A DNA stretch of 64,000 nucleotides from positions 2,563,290-2,627,289 of the forward strand of contig NC_081147.1 in the NCBI RefSeq assembly GCF_958295425.1, given 5' to 3'. The notes below the pieces were generated by a model. The model was not told the origin of the DNA. It did no database searches and saw only the letters and a program-made list of their open reading frames with translations. Shown piece by piece: positions 14,336 through 25,364 of the stretch; position 1 is the stretch's first letter; every line of letters begins with the position of its first letter. The translations under genes and the position numbers were made by a program. The stretch comes from Solea solea. Taxonomy: Eukaryota; Chordata; Actinopteri; Pleuronectiformes; Soleidae.

Positions 14336-15730
14336 GTTGTTGTGGATCAAGTCTCACAAGAGTTCCTCGTAAGCAGGAAAATCAAATCTCATGAGAATCT
14401 TTTATGAGAGTTTGAAGATGCAGGGAGGAAGTAGCAGCACAGAAGCTTCATCAAACAGATTTGTGACATAAAAACACAGTTTATTTTCCTGTTTTTGTCA
14501 AAATCAATTGTCGTTATTGCAGAGGAAACACACCCGGTGTTTCCCTGTTGCCCTCACAAACACACTCAGGTAAACAGTGTGAAGCAGAAGAGGCAGACTG
14601 CGAGAATCTCTCTCTGTCTCTCTCTCTGTCTCTAACCTGCTGCTGACGTTCAATCAGCAGAACGTGAGGAGAAAGCGAAGTCGCCGACTGCCGCATCCTG
14701 TCGTATTATCTTCTGTAGCTGTCTGCTGCAGTCCGGGAGGCAGCAGACATTGATTGGTTCGATGTGATCTCACACTTGACTAGTGCATTAGTGTAAATCT
14801 AACAACTGTCGTCCTATCAGAGTGGGAACAAGGATTTTTGACTCTGGGTTATAGAAGATTTAATAGAAGAACATTTGCAGCACTCTACTCTGTATGCATG
14901 TGTTTTTTTTAAATAACACAGTAATTCACAATTAATTTCATAGACCCCCCCCTGCAGCTGTAACACTGCAACACAGACAGAATATGAGCTTGTTTTCAAT
15001 AGGAAACGCACAGGTGGAGCTGTGTGTGATGTATGTGAGGGGAAGTAGGGGCCAAAGAAGCACGAGCAAAACACATTTGGCTCCCGGGTGAAACAGGCTG
15101 TTCTTGCAGCATGAATTCTATTGATTAAAGAGGCAGAACTGACCTGAAGCCTCCTGAAAATATCAGAGTTAGAATTCATATCAGCGGATAATGCTTTTTA
15201 TTTGACTCAGTTCAATTCATACCAGTCCTTTTTCTTTGAATCATTCCGTCCATGTTCGAAGACCAAGGTCACATGGACTGTGGAGGATGTTTGCATTCAT
15301 ATGATGGCAAACATCGGCTCAGTCAAATATCTATATGCTCCCTGGGTTTCTTCACAAATCTACAGAGAGGAGATGGGGAGGGAAGATAAAGGCTGGAAGG
15401 AAATAAAAGACACACAAACCACAGCTGACCTCACAGTAGATGTAGACTTGTGGAAATGTGAAAGTAAAAGTATAGAGAATGGCCATTCAAGTCAGTTTTA
15501 TTGGAAGTTGATAAGAAAATTAGCTTCTACTTCTACTTTGGTTTTTGAACATCCAAAATGTCAACATGGTGCCGTGCCAAGATTCAGCTCTGGAGGCTTA
15601 AAAATGTGAGAATGTGAGTTCTGATTCTTTTGGGTGATGTCACGAGCAGTTGCCACCCTAACCCCTGATGGCTATTCAAGAGAATGCAGGTGTCAGGGAT
15701 GCAAAGGCTTTCAATACCCAAACACACAGC
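14336..15730. other. no confirmed gene
   Basis: A CT-rich simple tract lies at 14605-14635. A 135-codon open frame spans 15202-15609, but its peptide has no recognisable domain and its 3' part (15540-15610) reads like interspersed-repeat sequence. I do not call a gene. Confidence 0.4.
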
Positions 15731-15737
15731 CTACAGC

Positions 15738-15860
15738 CTATTTTCCACCAAGCAGTTCTGCTCACCATGGAACAGTTTGGAACAGTACACCCTGATCTGG
15801 CCTGCGTTTCCACCACCGGATGGTGAGAGCCGTGTCAACTGTGATATCATACCAGTATGA
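15738..15860. mobile_element. GTAC-type (family C) inverted-repeat element, left part
   Basis: TTTTCCACCAAGCAGTTCTG, GGAACAGTTTGGAACAGTAC and GCGTTTCCACCACCGG resemble the element at 39965-40876. The matching right part appears to be 16376-16440, with family B inserted between. Confidence 0.4.
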
Positions 15861-15999
15861 GAGTGCAGGGATTCAAAGGTAACAACGGAAGGACATCCAG
15901 AAGTTTGTGTTTGTCTGGAATGTGGTCGACTATCACAAGAATATTGTTTGATAGAAGGCTGCGTAGAAAACACAACAGTTTGGGGTTTGTTCCCCTAGT

Positions 16000-16365
16000 G
16001 TTGCATGGCATAAATGTTTCCATACATCTGTTTTCTATGGCTTTATCCACAACATTAGGGTTGTGGGGAGAACTGGAGCCAATCCCAGCCAACATAGGGC
16101 TGGAGAACACCCTGGACAGGTCTCCTGTCCATCAGAGGGACAACAGAAAGAGCCAAACAACCAGTCACTCTCAGATCCACACCTAATGCCAATGTAGAGT
16201 GTCCACTCCCCAATGTTTGCATGGTTTTGGACTGTGGGTGGAAGCCGCAGTTCCTGGGGAGAACATGCAAATGCCATGCAGAACGCCCTCAGTCCAACTG
16301 GGATCTGAACTGGTAACCTTCTTGATGTGAGGGAGCAATCCTAGCTACTGCACCACCATGTGGTC
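16000..16365 (+). repeat. dispersed repeat family B, long copy
   Basis: It begins near TCTATGGCTTTATCC, then CCAATCCCAGCCAACATAGG, CACCCTGGACAGGTCTCCTG, TTTTGGACTGTGGGTGGAAG, GAACATGCAAATGCC and GAACTGGTAACCTTCTTGAT, ending CTACTGCACCACCATGTGG. I recognise this block order from a very common fish interspersed repeat. An internal perfect 7-bp palindrome GGACAGG-TCT-CCTGTCC is present. Confidence 0.75.
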
Positions 16366-16375
16366 AAATTGGACT

Positions 16376-16440
16376 GCTTTGTGTCTTGTTCCACCCTTTA
16401 GTAGCCGGACCACTGTGGTACCACTTGGTACCTCAGTGAA
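16376..16440. mobile_element. GTAC-type (family C) element, right part
   Basis: TTCCACCCTTTAGTAGCCGG and GTGGTACCACTTGGTACCTC. Interpreted as the other side of the 15738 element, split by the family B insertion. Confidence 0.4.
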
Positions 16441-16624
16441 AGGAGGCCAAAGACTGGAATAGTCCAGACAGGTTTCTGACAATGGCAATACAGTTAATTG
16501 TCCAACCTCCCGAACTGAACTGAAAGTGTACTTCTTTTGGACTCAGCATCACTGAAACCTTTTCACCTTGACAGGTCTTGACACCTTCACCTCCAAACTG
16601 AGCAACACAATCCCTCACTCACTC

Positions 16625-16880
16625 ATTATCTACAGCTTTATCCTTCGTATGAGGGTTGCCAGCTGACAACGGGTGAAAAGTGGGGTACAAGTTGGACAGG
16701 TCAGCCTGTCCATCGCAGGGACCATTCACCTCTTACGTTCAGTGTCCAATTTATCTCTGCATGTTTTTGGACTTTGGAAGGACAAAAACCAATTCCTTCA
16801 CACAGAAAGAACCTTGGTCAAACTGGACTTTGAATTGGCAACCTTCTTGCTGTGAGGCAACAGTGTTTGTGGCAAATCCC
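16625..16880 (+). repeat. dispersed repeat family B, third copy
   Basis: TCTACAGCTTTATCC, GGGTACAAGTTGGACAGGTC, GCCTGTCCATCGCAGGGACC, TGTTTTTGGACTTTGGAAGG, then GGCAACCTTCTTGCTGTGAGG. Same block order and orientation as 16000-16365. TGGACAGG-TCAG-CCTGTCCA forms a perfect 8-bp palindrome. Confidence 0.75.
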
Positions 16881-17464
16881 TCATGTCATTAAAAATAAAG
16901 AGCTGTAAGCAGCACCCAACACTAGTTCTACTCAATATTTACTCTGAAAATCATTATCAATCCCATTATCCTGATTCATTTCTGAGAAGAGGCGTTTGGA
17001 AAAAAAAAGAATCTGTATCTTCCTCTGCTTCAGGGAGTGATTATGTAATATGTGTCTCTTGTGGCTGAAAGAGAATGGAAGAAATGAATGATGAGAGAGA
17101 AGAGCAGAGGTGTTTCTAAAGTTCTGTTCACGGCAGTGGAAAAAAAGAAAAAAAGAAGCTTATACAACTCTAAAACCCACACAAATCCTGCAATGGAGAC
17201 CTGGTGAGACTTAAATCCAGTGCAGAGAAGAGTGTTTTCCTCTCTGCAGCCCGTTCTCAGAATGATTCCTTCACCTCATCAGGTTCTGACTGTCAGGCTG
17301 TTTTTGTTTAGTAGTAATAAAGACAAAAATCTGAGGCTATTTCTGAATTCTTCTTTCATTTCATCTGAAATATCAAAAGCAAATTTTCTCCACAAACAAA
17401 CATCACTGAAGTCAGCTAGAACCAGAACTCTGCCACGATGAACGTCTAAAATAACCCCGTTTCC

Positions 17465-17700
17465 CACTAACAGACACTAGGGGGCAGTGGAGACAACCCC
17501 CAATCTCCCCACAACAAGACATTTAACCATCACAATGACTCTGAATCTGTTCAATTAGGGTACATAAAACATACAGTCATAACTAAAAGATTGGGAAGGT
17601 TTGAATAAATCTGTTTTGGGGACCCCCACAACATGCCCCGTGACCCATATGTGGGTCCCAACCCAGTCTTTGGGAACCCCTGTTTCAGCACCTTTGCTAG
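17465..17700 (-). mobile_element. hAT-like non-autonomous element remnant (family D)
   Basis: On the minus strand it begins CAGGGGTTCCCAAAGACTGG and continues TTGGGACCCACATATGGG. Its other part (ACATTTAACCATCACAATG at 17519) recurs at 34585. Ends of the same family occur at 62505-62580 and 63685-63775. A CAGGGG terminus is typical of hAT-Charlie-like elements. Confidence 0.55.
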
Positions 17701-18590
17701 AGATGATAGCGAAACGGGAGAATCTGTAACTGTGTTGCCGAGGACAGTGGAGGTGCAGTGTCGACTGTGACACACAGATTTGTTTTGAAGTGTAAACTGC
17801 ACTTGTTGTTACCATGGTTACCCTGTTCCCCCCCCCCGCCTCCCTTTGCACTGGTATTTATTCAAATCATGAGAAAGGTGTATATTAATTTCACGGTGTA
17901 TTGTTCCACCATCGGTTTGATGCGCGTACTTCCACCATGCTGCACTGATCCCTTACATCCTTTCCTTGATCCCTTGATCCCTTGATTCAGCTTCAACTCA
18001 GCACAGAATAACGATGTGATCGCGTGTGAAGCCTTTTCTCTGTAAACATCATTTCAATCAAACCCACATTGTGGAACTTCTTTTTCTGTGGGGTTTTATT
18101 TTTTTTGGGTCCAATGTGAACTGGTGTTCTCCCTGTCCTTCTGTCAGAGGACATGTCAGCAGACAGAAGTCGGTGCCTCGGGGCTAAATGACGTGTCCTG
18201 TTGAAGGATAAAGAAAGTCCGACTATACTTAGAGTTTGAAAAGTCCTTCTAGCAGATTCTTGCCACTTGGCAGCCATGTTGAAAACGCCTGAGGGCAGTT
18301 ATTTTTGGACAAGACCAGGCTCCTCTCTGTGTGAATGGACAGAGACATAAAAACCACATATGTGGACTCAATAATCTGTGTCTTTGTCCCGAAATCCTCA
18401 TGTGAACTCACTGTTTCTGCACATGACATCAGACTGGACCATTTATTTATTATATATCAGGAAGGTGACATAGACCGGAAGCTCCAATTAACGCTGCGTT
18501 TGTGTGTGTATCTGCGTCATTACCTCGTTTATGAAACCCTAAAGTTTCAGAACAAACAGTTCAGCCACTGCTGAGAAAATAGTGTTGTAT
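17701..18590. other. no gene recognised
   Basis: A C-rich run lies at 17826-17839. ATCCCTTGATCCCTTGATCC near 17958-17990 is a short tandem motif. No exon or conserved peptide was found. Confidence 0.4.
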
Positions 18591-19105
18591 TGTTTTCCTG
18601 GGCTCTGCGAAGCGGATCGGCACTTCCGTAGTTTGATGTCGTCATCAAAAATCCTCTCCACTCCTCTCACCACGGTAGCGCCTCCTAGTGCGGGCACTAG
18701 TCCGGGCACATCCGGTTGCGTACATTCAACCGCAGAAGAAGAAGAACTACTCTGGTTGTAGCTGCTGAGATGCAGAGCATCCACCGTGCCAGAGGGGGAG
18801 CTGTGTATCTGAGAGCTGGCCTATCTATTACGTCACTTCCAGGTACCTGGCCAATCACAGGACAGTGGGAAAGCTCTCGTTGGCTGGCCAATCACAACAC
18901 AGTCCACATTCTGGGGGGGTGGTTTTGGTCTGAAACTGACCAAAACCTCACTGACGCTCTCGTCAGTGAGATATTTTGATCGGCTCGTTTGCAGCGATTA
19001 GGAGGTTTTTAATCATGAAAACAAGTTAATATATGTAAGTAGACCTCCATAACTAACATATATGTGCGATACAAGCATTCTATGTCGCCTTTAATATTTT
19101 ACCGC
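18590..19105 (+). mobile_element. dispersed element E with two perfect hairpins
   Basis: The block TGGCCAATCACAGGACAGTG, a nearby second CTGGCCAATCACAACACAG, the paired hairpins at 18921-18970 and the end ATAACTAACATATATGTGCG are arranged as in a fish interspersed repeat I recognise only loosely. Upstream, 18660-18720 is GC-rich (GCGCCTCCTAGTGCGGGCAC). It encodes no transposase. Boundaries are uncertain. Confidence 0.4.
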
Positions 19106-19114
19106 TGTCTTCAT

Positions 19115-19860
19115 TTACAGCCTAAAACAAAGATTTCAAGGTTTTACCTGCAAGGTTTTAAGGGTTTTACCTGCAAGGTTTCAAAGGTTTACTTGCAAGG
19201 TTTCAAGGGTTAACTTGCAAGGTTTCAAGGGTTTACTTAAAAGGTGTCAAGGGTTTACTTGCAAGGTGTCAAGGTTTTACCTGGAAGGTTTCAAGGGTTT
19301 ACTTGCAAGGTTTCAAGGGTTAACTTGCAAGATTTCAAGGGTTTACTTACAAGGTGTCAAGGGTTTACTTGCAAGATTTCAAGGTTTTACCTGCAAGGTT
19401 TCAAGGGTTTTACTTACAAGGTTTCAAGGGTTTACTTGCAAGGTTTCAAGGGTTTACTTGCAAGGTTTCAAGGGTTTACTGCAAGGTGTCAAGGTTTTAC
19501 CTGCGTGGTTTCAAGGTTTTACCTGCAAGGTTTCAAGGTTTTACTTGCAAGGGTTTACGTGCATGGTTTCAAGGGTTTTACTTACATGATTTTAAGGTTT
19601 TACTTACAAGGTTTCAAGGGTTAACTTGCAAGGTTTCAAGGTTTTACCTGCAAGATTTCGAGGTTTTACCTGCAAGGTTTCAAGGTTTTACCTGCAAGGT
19701 TTCAAGGTTTTACCTGCAAGGTTTCAAGGTTTTACTTACAAGGTTTCAAGGTTTTACTTGCATGGTTTCAAGTGTTTAAGGTTTTACTTGCAAAGTTTCA
19801 AGTGTTTAAGGTTTTACTTGCAAAGTTTCAAGTGTTTAAGGTTTTACTTGCAAGAAGCCT
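19115..19860 (+). repeat. 22-bp minisatellite array
   Basis: About 33 tandem units alternate between two 22-bp variants: AAGGTTTCAAGGGTTTACTTG(C) and AAGGTTTCAAGGTTTTACCTG(C). At 19760-19860 there is a longer 29-30-bp variant carrying AGTGTTTAAGG. The plus strand of the consensus has no stop codon in any frame, which explains long overlapping open frames; several of these start at non-ATG codons. Related fragments lie at 20548-20570 (inverted) and 21188-21540. Confidence 0.95.
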
Positions 19861-20547
19861 GGCATCGAGAAGAAAATGTGATGAAATCAGAATCAGCTTT
19901 TCAAGCTGTGATTTGAGCAGGACTTAAAAAATGAAAATGAATCAGACTTTAGTCTTTAGATAAGGTAAGATTTTGTAAAGCAGATCTAAATGATCAGTGT
20001 ACAAATGTGGATATATCACGTCCCCACCGCCATATCACTTTTTATATTGTTTCTAATAAACACAACATCTAAAAATGTAAAACAACAAAAGAATAGAATT
20101 ATACAAAAATTACATATTTCACGGCTGCTCCCGGTCGCCACAGCTCCCCTCGTCTGCGTCTGTGTCACTCCGTCTCCGCTGAGGGTGAAATATGACATTC
20201 ATTAGGAAAATAAAGCGAGTTATTAGAAGAAGAAAAAGGTATAAATAAAAAGCTGCAGACGCTGGTGACAAATTGCCTCCTTTGGCTCCCGCAGATCTTA
20301 TCTGAAAAGACGAGAGCTCATCTTCGCCGCTTCTTTCATCAACGATCAGACTCATTCTCCCGGAGTCGGCCTCGGTGCCGCCGGGCTGCAAGAACATGAC
20401 AAACACAATCAGAGACACTCGCAGGGAATTTCAGGCCAGATTCACGTTGATATTAAAGGTCACCTCATTTTACTCACATTAATTCACCTTCTTTAAAGTA
20501 TTTTTGTAAGGTAATAAATCTTCTTCACGGTCCTGGTTCTCCTCTGA

Positions 20548-20570
20548 GTAAAACCTTGAAACCTTGAAAG
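20548..20570 (-). repeat. inverted fragment of the 22-bp minisatellite
   Basis: GTAAAACCTTGAAACCTTG on the plus strand is the reverse complement of the array unit. Confidence 0.7.
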
Positions 20571-21002
20571 TACTGGAAAATACTGCGTCATTATACAGAA
20601 AATGACTAAACTTCAAACTTGGGGAGCTGCCATAGCGCCCCCTATTGATCCACGCCCCCCAGCTTAAACAATCGAGAACTGGCCCACATTTTGACCAAAA
20701 TAAACGCAGAGAACTTATAAAGTGACACAGAAACCTTTCTAGTAATGAACGCACTAAAATAGGTCAGAGTCACATGAAGAGGAAGCCTCTGAAGCTGAAA
20801 CTGTGTCTAATGTTAATCAGGCTTCAAAGATCACAAATGACAACGCCGATTTACCCGCGTGCCCTCGAGCAAGGGTGTGTTCCCGTCAGTGTTGAGCAGA
20901 CGGCGTCCTGCTGTGACTTCATTCTCACTGAGAGTGAGTCTGATCACATTAGTGATAGAGGAAACGCGCGCTCCATCGACTTCCCCCCCGAGAAATATGA
21001 TA

Positions 21003-21075
21003 AGACAAAATAAACTTTATTGATCCCTGAGGGCCAAGACGTTTACGATGGCAGCAGCAGCAGCGAATAAAAGAG
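21003..21075 (+). repeat. dispersed repeat tail with (GCA)n
   Basis: AAATAAACTTTATTGATCCC then TGAGGGCCAAGACG and GCAGCAGCAGCAGCG. Related to the tails near 4590, 23025 and 36420. Confidence 0.5.
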
Positions 21076-21187
21076 ACTTCAGCTCGTGGAGGAAAAGATC
21101 TAAAGATCTAAACTAAAGATAAGAAATATGAATGAAAAGACAAAAAAGATAAAACATTATATTTTAGTTCCTTCCTGATATTTAAGT

Positions 21188-21540
21188 ACCTTGAAACCTT
21201 GCAAGCAAAACCTTGAAACCTTTACTTGCAAGGTTTTCAAGAGTTCACTTCAAAGATTTCCGGGTTTTACTTTCAGGTTTTAAGGTTGGTTTTTTTTACT
21301 TACAAGGTTCCAAGGTTTTTTTTTACTTGCAAGGTTTCAAGGTCTTTTACTTGCCAGGTTTCAAGGTCTTAAGGTTTCAAGGTACTTGGAAAGGTTTGAA
21401 GGTTTCTTTTTTACTTACAATGTTTTAAGGTCTTTTACTTGCAAGGTTTCTAGATTTTCTTATAAGGTTTCAATGTTTTTTTTACTTCCAAGCTTTCAAG
21501 GGCTTTTATGAGCAAAGTTTCATGGTTTCACTTGATAATT
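21188..21540. repeat. second 22-bp minisatellite block with an inversion junction
   Basis: 21188-21220 reads in the inverted sense (ACCTTGAAACCTTGCAAGC). From 21223 the sequence switches to the forward sense (TTTACTTGCAAGGTTTTCAA) and continues, degenerate, to about 21540 with added T-runs. It is more diverged than the 19.1-19.9 kb array. Confidence 0.8.
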
Positions 21541-22479
21541 CTAAAGGTGAACCCCTCTTGTTCCCTTGAGTGAGTCCAGGCTCTGAGTCCAGGTTTCTGA
21601 GTCCATTAGGCCTAATGATAGACTCCTCATATCCATCTCGTTGAAAAGGCTCCTCCCGCTCAATGAGAGGCTGCATTTCACTGTGTAATTTACACCCAGG
21701 AGTCAATGAGACTCAATGAGAGTGCGAGTGGAGTCCCGCGCAGGAAAATCAATGGCATTTTTGAAGGCTGCACTTTGTGGCAAATTATGGATCATTTGAT
21801 AGTGTTCGTCTGTTCATACACGTGTGAGGGGGAATTCATGTATAACTGTAATACAACTGTGCAGTGAAGCAACAAATGCAGTTCATAATAATATAAGAAT
21901 CTCAGTTTAATGTTTTCATGTGTTATTTTCATTGTGCTTCATTTGGTAAAAGACAAACATTAAGAAGTCCTTCCGTTGTGAAAACACAAATGAATGTAGT
22001 TCAAACCCAATTTCATGAAATTAAGTTTTAAATTCATGTTTGTCCGACCACTTTCTTTTTTCATTTATTTCTCATTTGAACACAGTTGATTATAACTTGT
22101 TAACTTTCATTTTTCTTATGAACATAATTTAAGTTATTTGCTGAAATTAAATGAAAGAACCAAATTTTTAAAGCAATTTTCTTTATTTAATTCTTTCTCC
22201 ATATTTCTTTTTTTTATTATAACAATAGTTTGTGCATAGAAAAAATCTTTGTTTTTTTTCTCTGCAGACAAAAACATAAAGATTACCAACAGTCTTCTGT
22301 AGAATGGATTGCCTGCAGCCATGAGTTCCTGAGAGCATCAGTGTGTGTGGTGACAAATTTGACATTGTGTAGATAAAAAATGCAAGGGATATCAGTAAAA
22401 ACGTGTACAGAAATAGTCGTATTTGATGCCAAGGTTCTTGAAATCTTACACTCGAAGCGTTAAGGACAAACTTTGTCAT

Positions 22480-22720
22480 GATGTTTCCTCAACTGTCAGC
22501 TTCCTCCCTGGGCTGATTTTTCCCTCAAGGATCTTCCTCTGGACCCCGCCCGTCCTCATCAGCTCTGACAATGAAATAATGGCTGCTGAGCTGCTCGTTG
22601 ATAGCATAATAACACGTTACCTTGGGATGTCGCACACATGGTTTGGTCTCCGCCAGCTACCGATCGCTTCTCACTGTAAAGTGGCTCTTTATCTTGTGAT
22701 AGCGGCGTGAAAATTCACTT
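22480..22720. other. higher-complexity island, possible conserved non-coding element
   Basis: It contains CTCTGACAATGAAATAATGG and TTGATAGCATAATAACACG (about 22561-22616), and GTGATAGCGGCGTG near 22696. No repeat or exon recognised. Texture-based inference only. Confidence 0.22.
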
Positions 22721-23019
22721 TGGCTTCCACTGACATTTGATGAATTTTGTTTACACGGCAATTTAAAAAAAATGAAGAAAACACTGATCCCTCTGCTGTG
22801 ATTGTGCCGTCTCATGGCAACGGATGAATTTGAGGAAGAGATTGTGAGTTATGAGAGTTATAACCAAAACATTCATATAAAAGAGACAAAACACTGAAAT
22901 CCTACACAAAGAGGAGAAACTGTTAAACAGATTAGCCATTTCCTTCATATTTATACATCATACATTTCCATATTTGAAACATGTACATATGTGTAAAAAG
23001 ATACAAAATATCCAATCCT

Positions 23020-23110
23020 TTATAAGTACCACTATGGGGAATTTGCAGTGTTACAGCAGAATCAAAATATCCAAAATACAACCACTAAAATCCTCACCAG
23101 TGAATTGTCT
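23020..23110 (+). repeat. dispersed repeat tail (GGGGAATTTGCAGTGTTACAG type)
   Basis: CTTTATAAGTACCACTATGG, then GGAATTTGCAGTGTTACAGC and an A-rich tail. Same family as 4585-4720. Confidence 0.6.
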
Positions 23111-23169
23111 GTCCTCAACAACATCAATAGACGGATGCAAGGACCTCATGCAATATATCACGTAAACAC

Positions 23170-23255
23170 CTGGAGAGGATATTATTCCGGAACTGCAGTA
23201 TTCTGACATCGTCAATTTCCCGCTTTGTTTATCTCGTCTTAATCCAGACATATTA
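23170..23255 (+). pseudogene. second YPDI-type transposon coding fragment
   Basis: GAGAGGATATTATTCCGGAA, CTGCAGTATTCTGACATCGT encode GEDIIPELQYSDIVNF, collinear with the 7600-7720 fragment. It stops soon afterwards. Confidence 0.4.
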
Positions 23256-23751
23256 TGACTCAGTTTGTTTACTCCGCCATGTTGGCAGGAATTTTTTTTT
23301 CCAATTTTGTTGCCTCTCGATTCCCATTGCTCTGATGTCTATCTTCACTTTGAGGGTGTTTAATAGCAGTTCTTTGGTGATCCAGTAAAATTTGTTTGGT
23401 ATCCTGGGACATGGCAGCAACTCAAAAAGATATTTGGCAGTTAGCAGCATTTTTCGAGTAGCGTTTTTGTTCAGTTGAACTCTTTTATTTGGCCCAGAGT
23501 TCTACTAATTTGCACAATTTCCGTTCCGTTCCTGATCAAGCTCCGCCTCTGCACTTCCAAATATGCTTACTTCTAGTTTAAAAAAAACTAAAAAGTCTTC
23601 AAAATAGCGGGTGATGTCACGGTGGGCTGACATTCAGTAGTAAGTAAATATATTTAATTTCCAAAATAAAAGCCCCCTCACATTGTTTGTTAGTTGATTC
23701 CTTTTTTAATACAAATCACTAACAGGAAATAAATGATTGTGTTTGGTGTTG

Positions 23752-23776
23752 CAGCAGCAGCAGCAGCAGCAGCAGC
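23752..23776. repeat. (CAG)8 triplet repeat
   Basis: About eight perfect CAG units (reading CTG on the minus strand), not inside a supported exon. Confidence 0.9.
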
Positions 23777-24299
23777 TCCTCCCGTGTGAACGCCGGTGAC
23801 TTATTGTGCGTCCAGTGAGAGATTAGAGGTCAAGACGCCTCGGTCCACTCTCTGAAAGCGCAAGAGTGCACTTCCATGTTCTTTTACCGCAGCGCGGCTC
23901 AAGTGTCGCTGAGAAGGTTCTGTGTCTCCAAGCAACTGTCACTTTCCCCACAGAGGGAGCCAGCCGGCCAGCTGGCTGACCGAAAATCAACTCACTTATC
24001 CCAAATTAAACAAGCGGCGCATGAATTAAACACGAATGTCTCACTCTGGTTGAGGATTCCACTGAGAGACACACGTCCTTGTGTTTCTGAGACAACAATC
24101 ACAGAGTATTACTGTTTTTTTTTTTGGGATTAAGATGCGGAGAGGAATCATTTTTATCACACAACCGAGAAAGTATGTCAGAATCTACTCTTGTTTTTTC
24201 CTGTTTCTATTTTAATAGCCTGTCACTGTCTCCTCTGACAGTTATGTGTGAGTGGGACGATGGCTGTAACATCGGAAACATGAACTGAAATCATCGTTA

Positions 24300-25360
24300 A
24301 AGGGATAGTTTGGTTTCTTTGCAACAGGGTGAGACAAATTTACATTTTGCAAAACAGGAAATCCCAAAAGTGATTTACAAAAGCACACAGTCCTCACGGA
24401 AACGGAATGTACCAAATGCTGCAAGTGACCCGGAAGCGATAATGTGAGGGGTCAATTCTTCTTTTTTTGTGACACTAAGACACATCATATTTAACATCAT
24501 ATTTAACTCATTAACTAATACAGTAAACATTATGGCAAAAGATGATATATAAGAAGTAGTAAAAAAGGAGTAGTCAGTGGCTCTTATTTTGAAAGGCAGG
24601 CTGATCTCTTTTGTTTATTTTTTAAAGTTTCGCCTCATTTTAAATTTGTTTTGGTATTTGAAAAAAAGGGGTTTCACGTTTTGTAATAATGGTTTGCACT
24701 TCCAGGCCACCACAGTAAATACGTCACATACAACAAAACACAACATAGTGAAAAACACACAAAAACAGTCGATAAATGCTGGCACTCAGTCAATAAATAC
24801 TGGAACTCATCAGTCTCTGAGGTCAGAGGATGAAAAAAAGCTCAGCGTCTCGACCTCTTTGTTCGTGGCAGAGATCGTCGGCCATGACGATCTCTCATGA
24901 CCTTTTTACGTCACAGGATGACGGATGACGGCGCCGGTGGTGGAAGATGGAGCGGTCGGTGTGATCAGTGTTGTCAGTCCAATCTCCTTCCATCAGCGAC
25001 CTCGACAACACACTCTGCTACTATTACCGTGTCATTTCCACTCCTGACCGCGAGACCACCGGGCTATTATTTAGCTGCAAGGCCAATGAAGCCAAACTTC
25101 TCAATCATTTTTGTTTTATAACACTGTGTTTTTTAGTCTCCCTGCTCAATTTATCGGACTTTATTTCCCCTTCATTTCTTCTAGAGATGGTGATGATTTT
25201 TCTATATCTGAGTTTTATATTCCTGTGGTGACACTTTTGTTTTTTGTTTATCCTACAAACACATGACAGCTGGAAATGTGGCGGGTCACTGCTTCTTAAA
25301 GGCACACGTTTAAAAAAACATTTGTCTTTCTGCCTTTATCTATTTTTTTTCTTTATTTTA
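24300..25360. other. no gene recognised; one perfect hairpin
   Basis: AGAGATCGTC-GGCCAT-GACGATCTCT at 24870-24895 is a perfect 10-bp stem with a 6-nt loop. Otherwise short uninformative frames. AAGGGATAGTTTGG at 24300 resembles a fish repeat end. Confidence 0.4.
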
Positions 25361-25364
25361 TCCA

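Noticed and set aside
15202..15609. 135-codon plus-strand frame
   Set aside because: No domain, no splice partners, and the 3' part looks like interspersed repeat.
19115..19860. CRISPR-like array
   Set aside because: Units are contiguous with no unique spacers, and the genome is vertebrate.
19215..19916. Four long overlapping forward frames
   Set aside because: All arise from a 22-bp stop-free tandem repeat read in different frames.
23752..23776. CAG repeat as a polyglutamine exon
   Set aside because: No flanking coding frame or splice sites; treated as a simple repeat.
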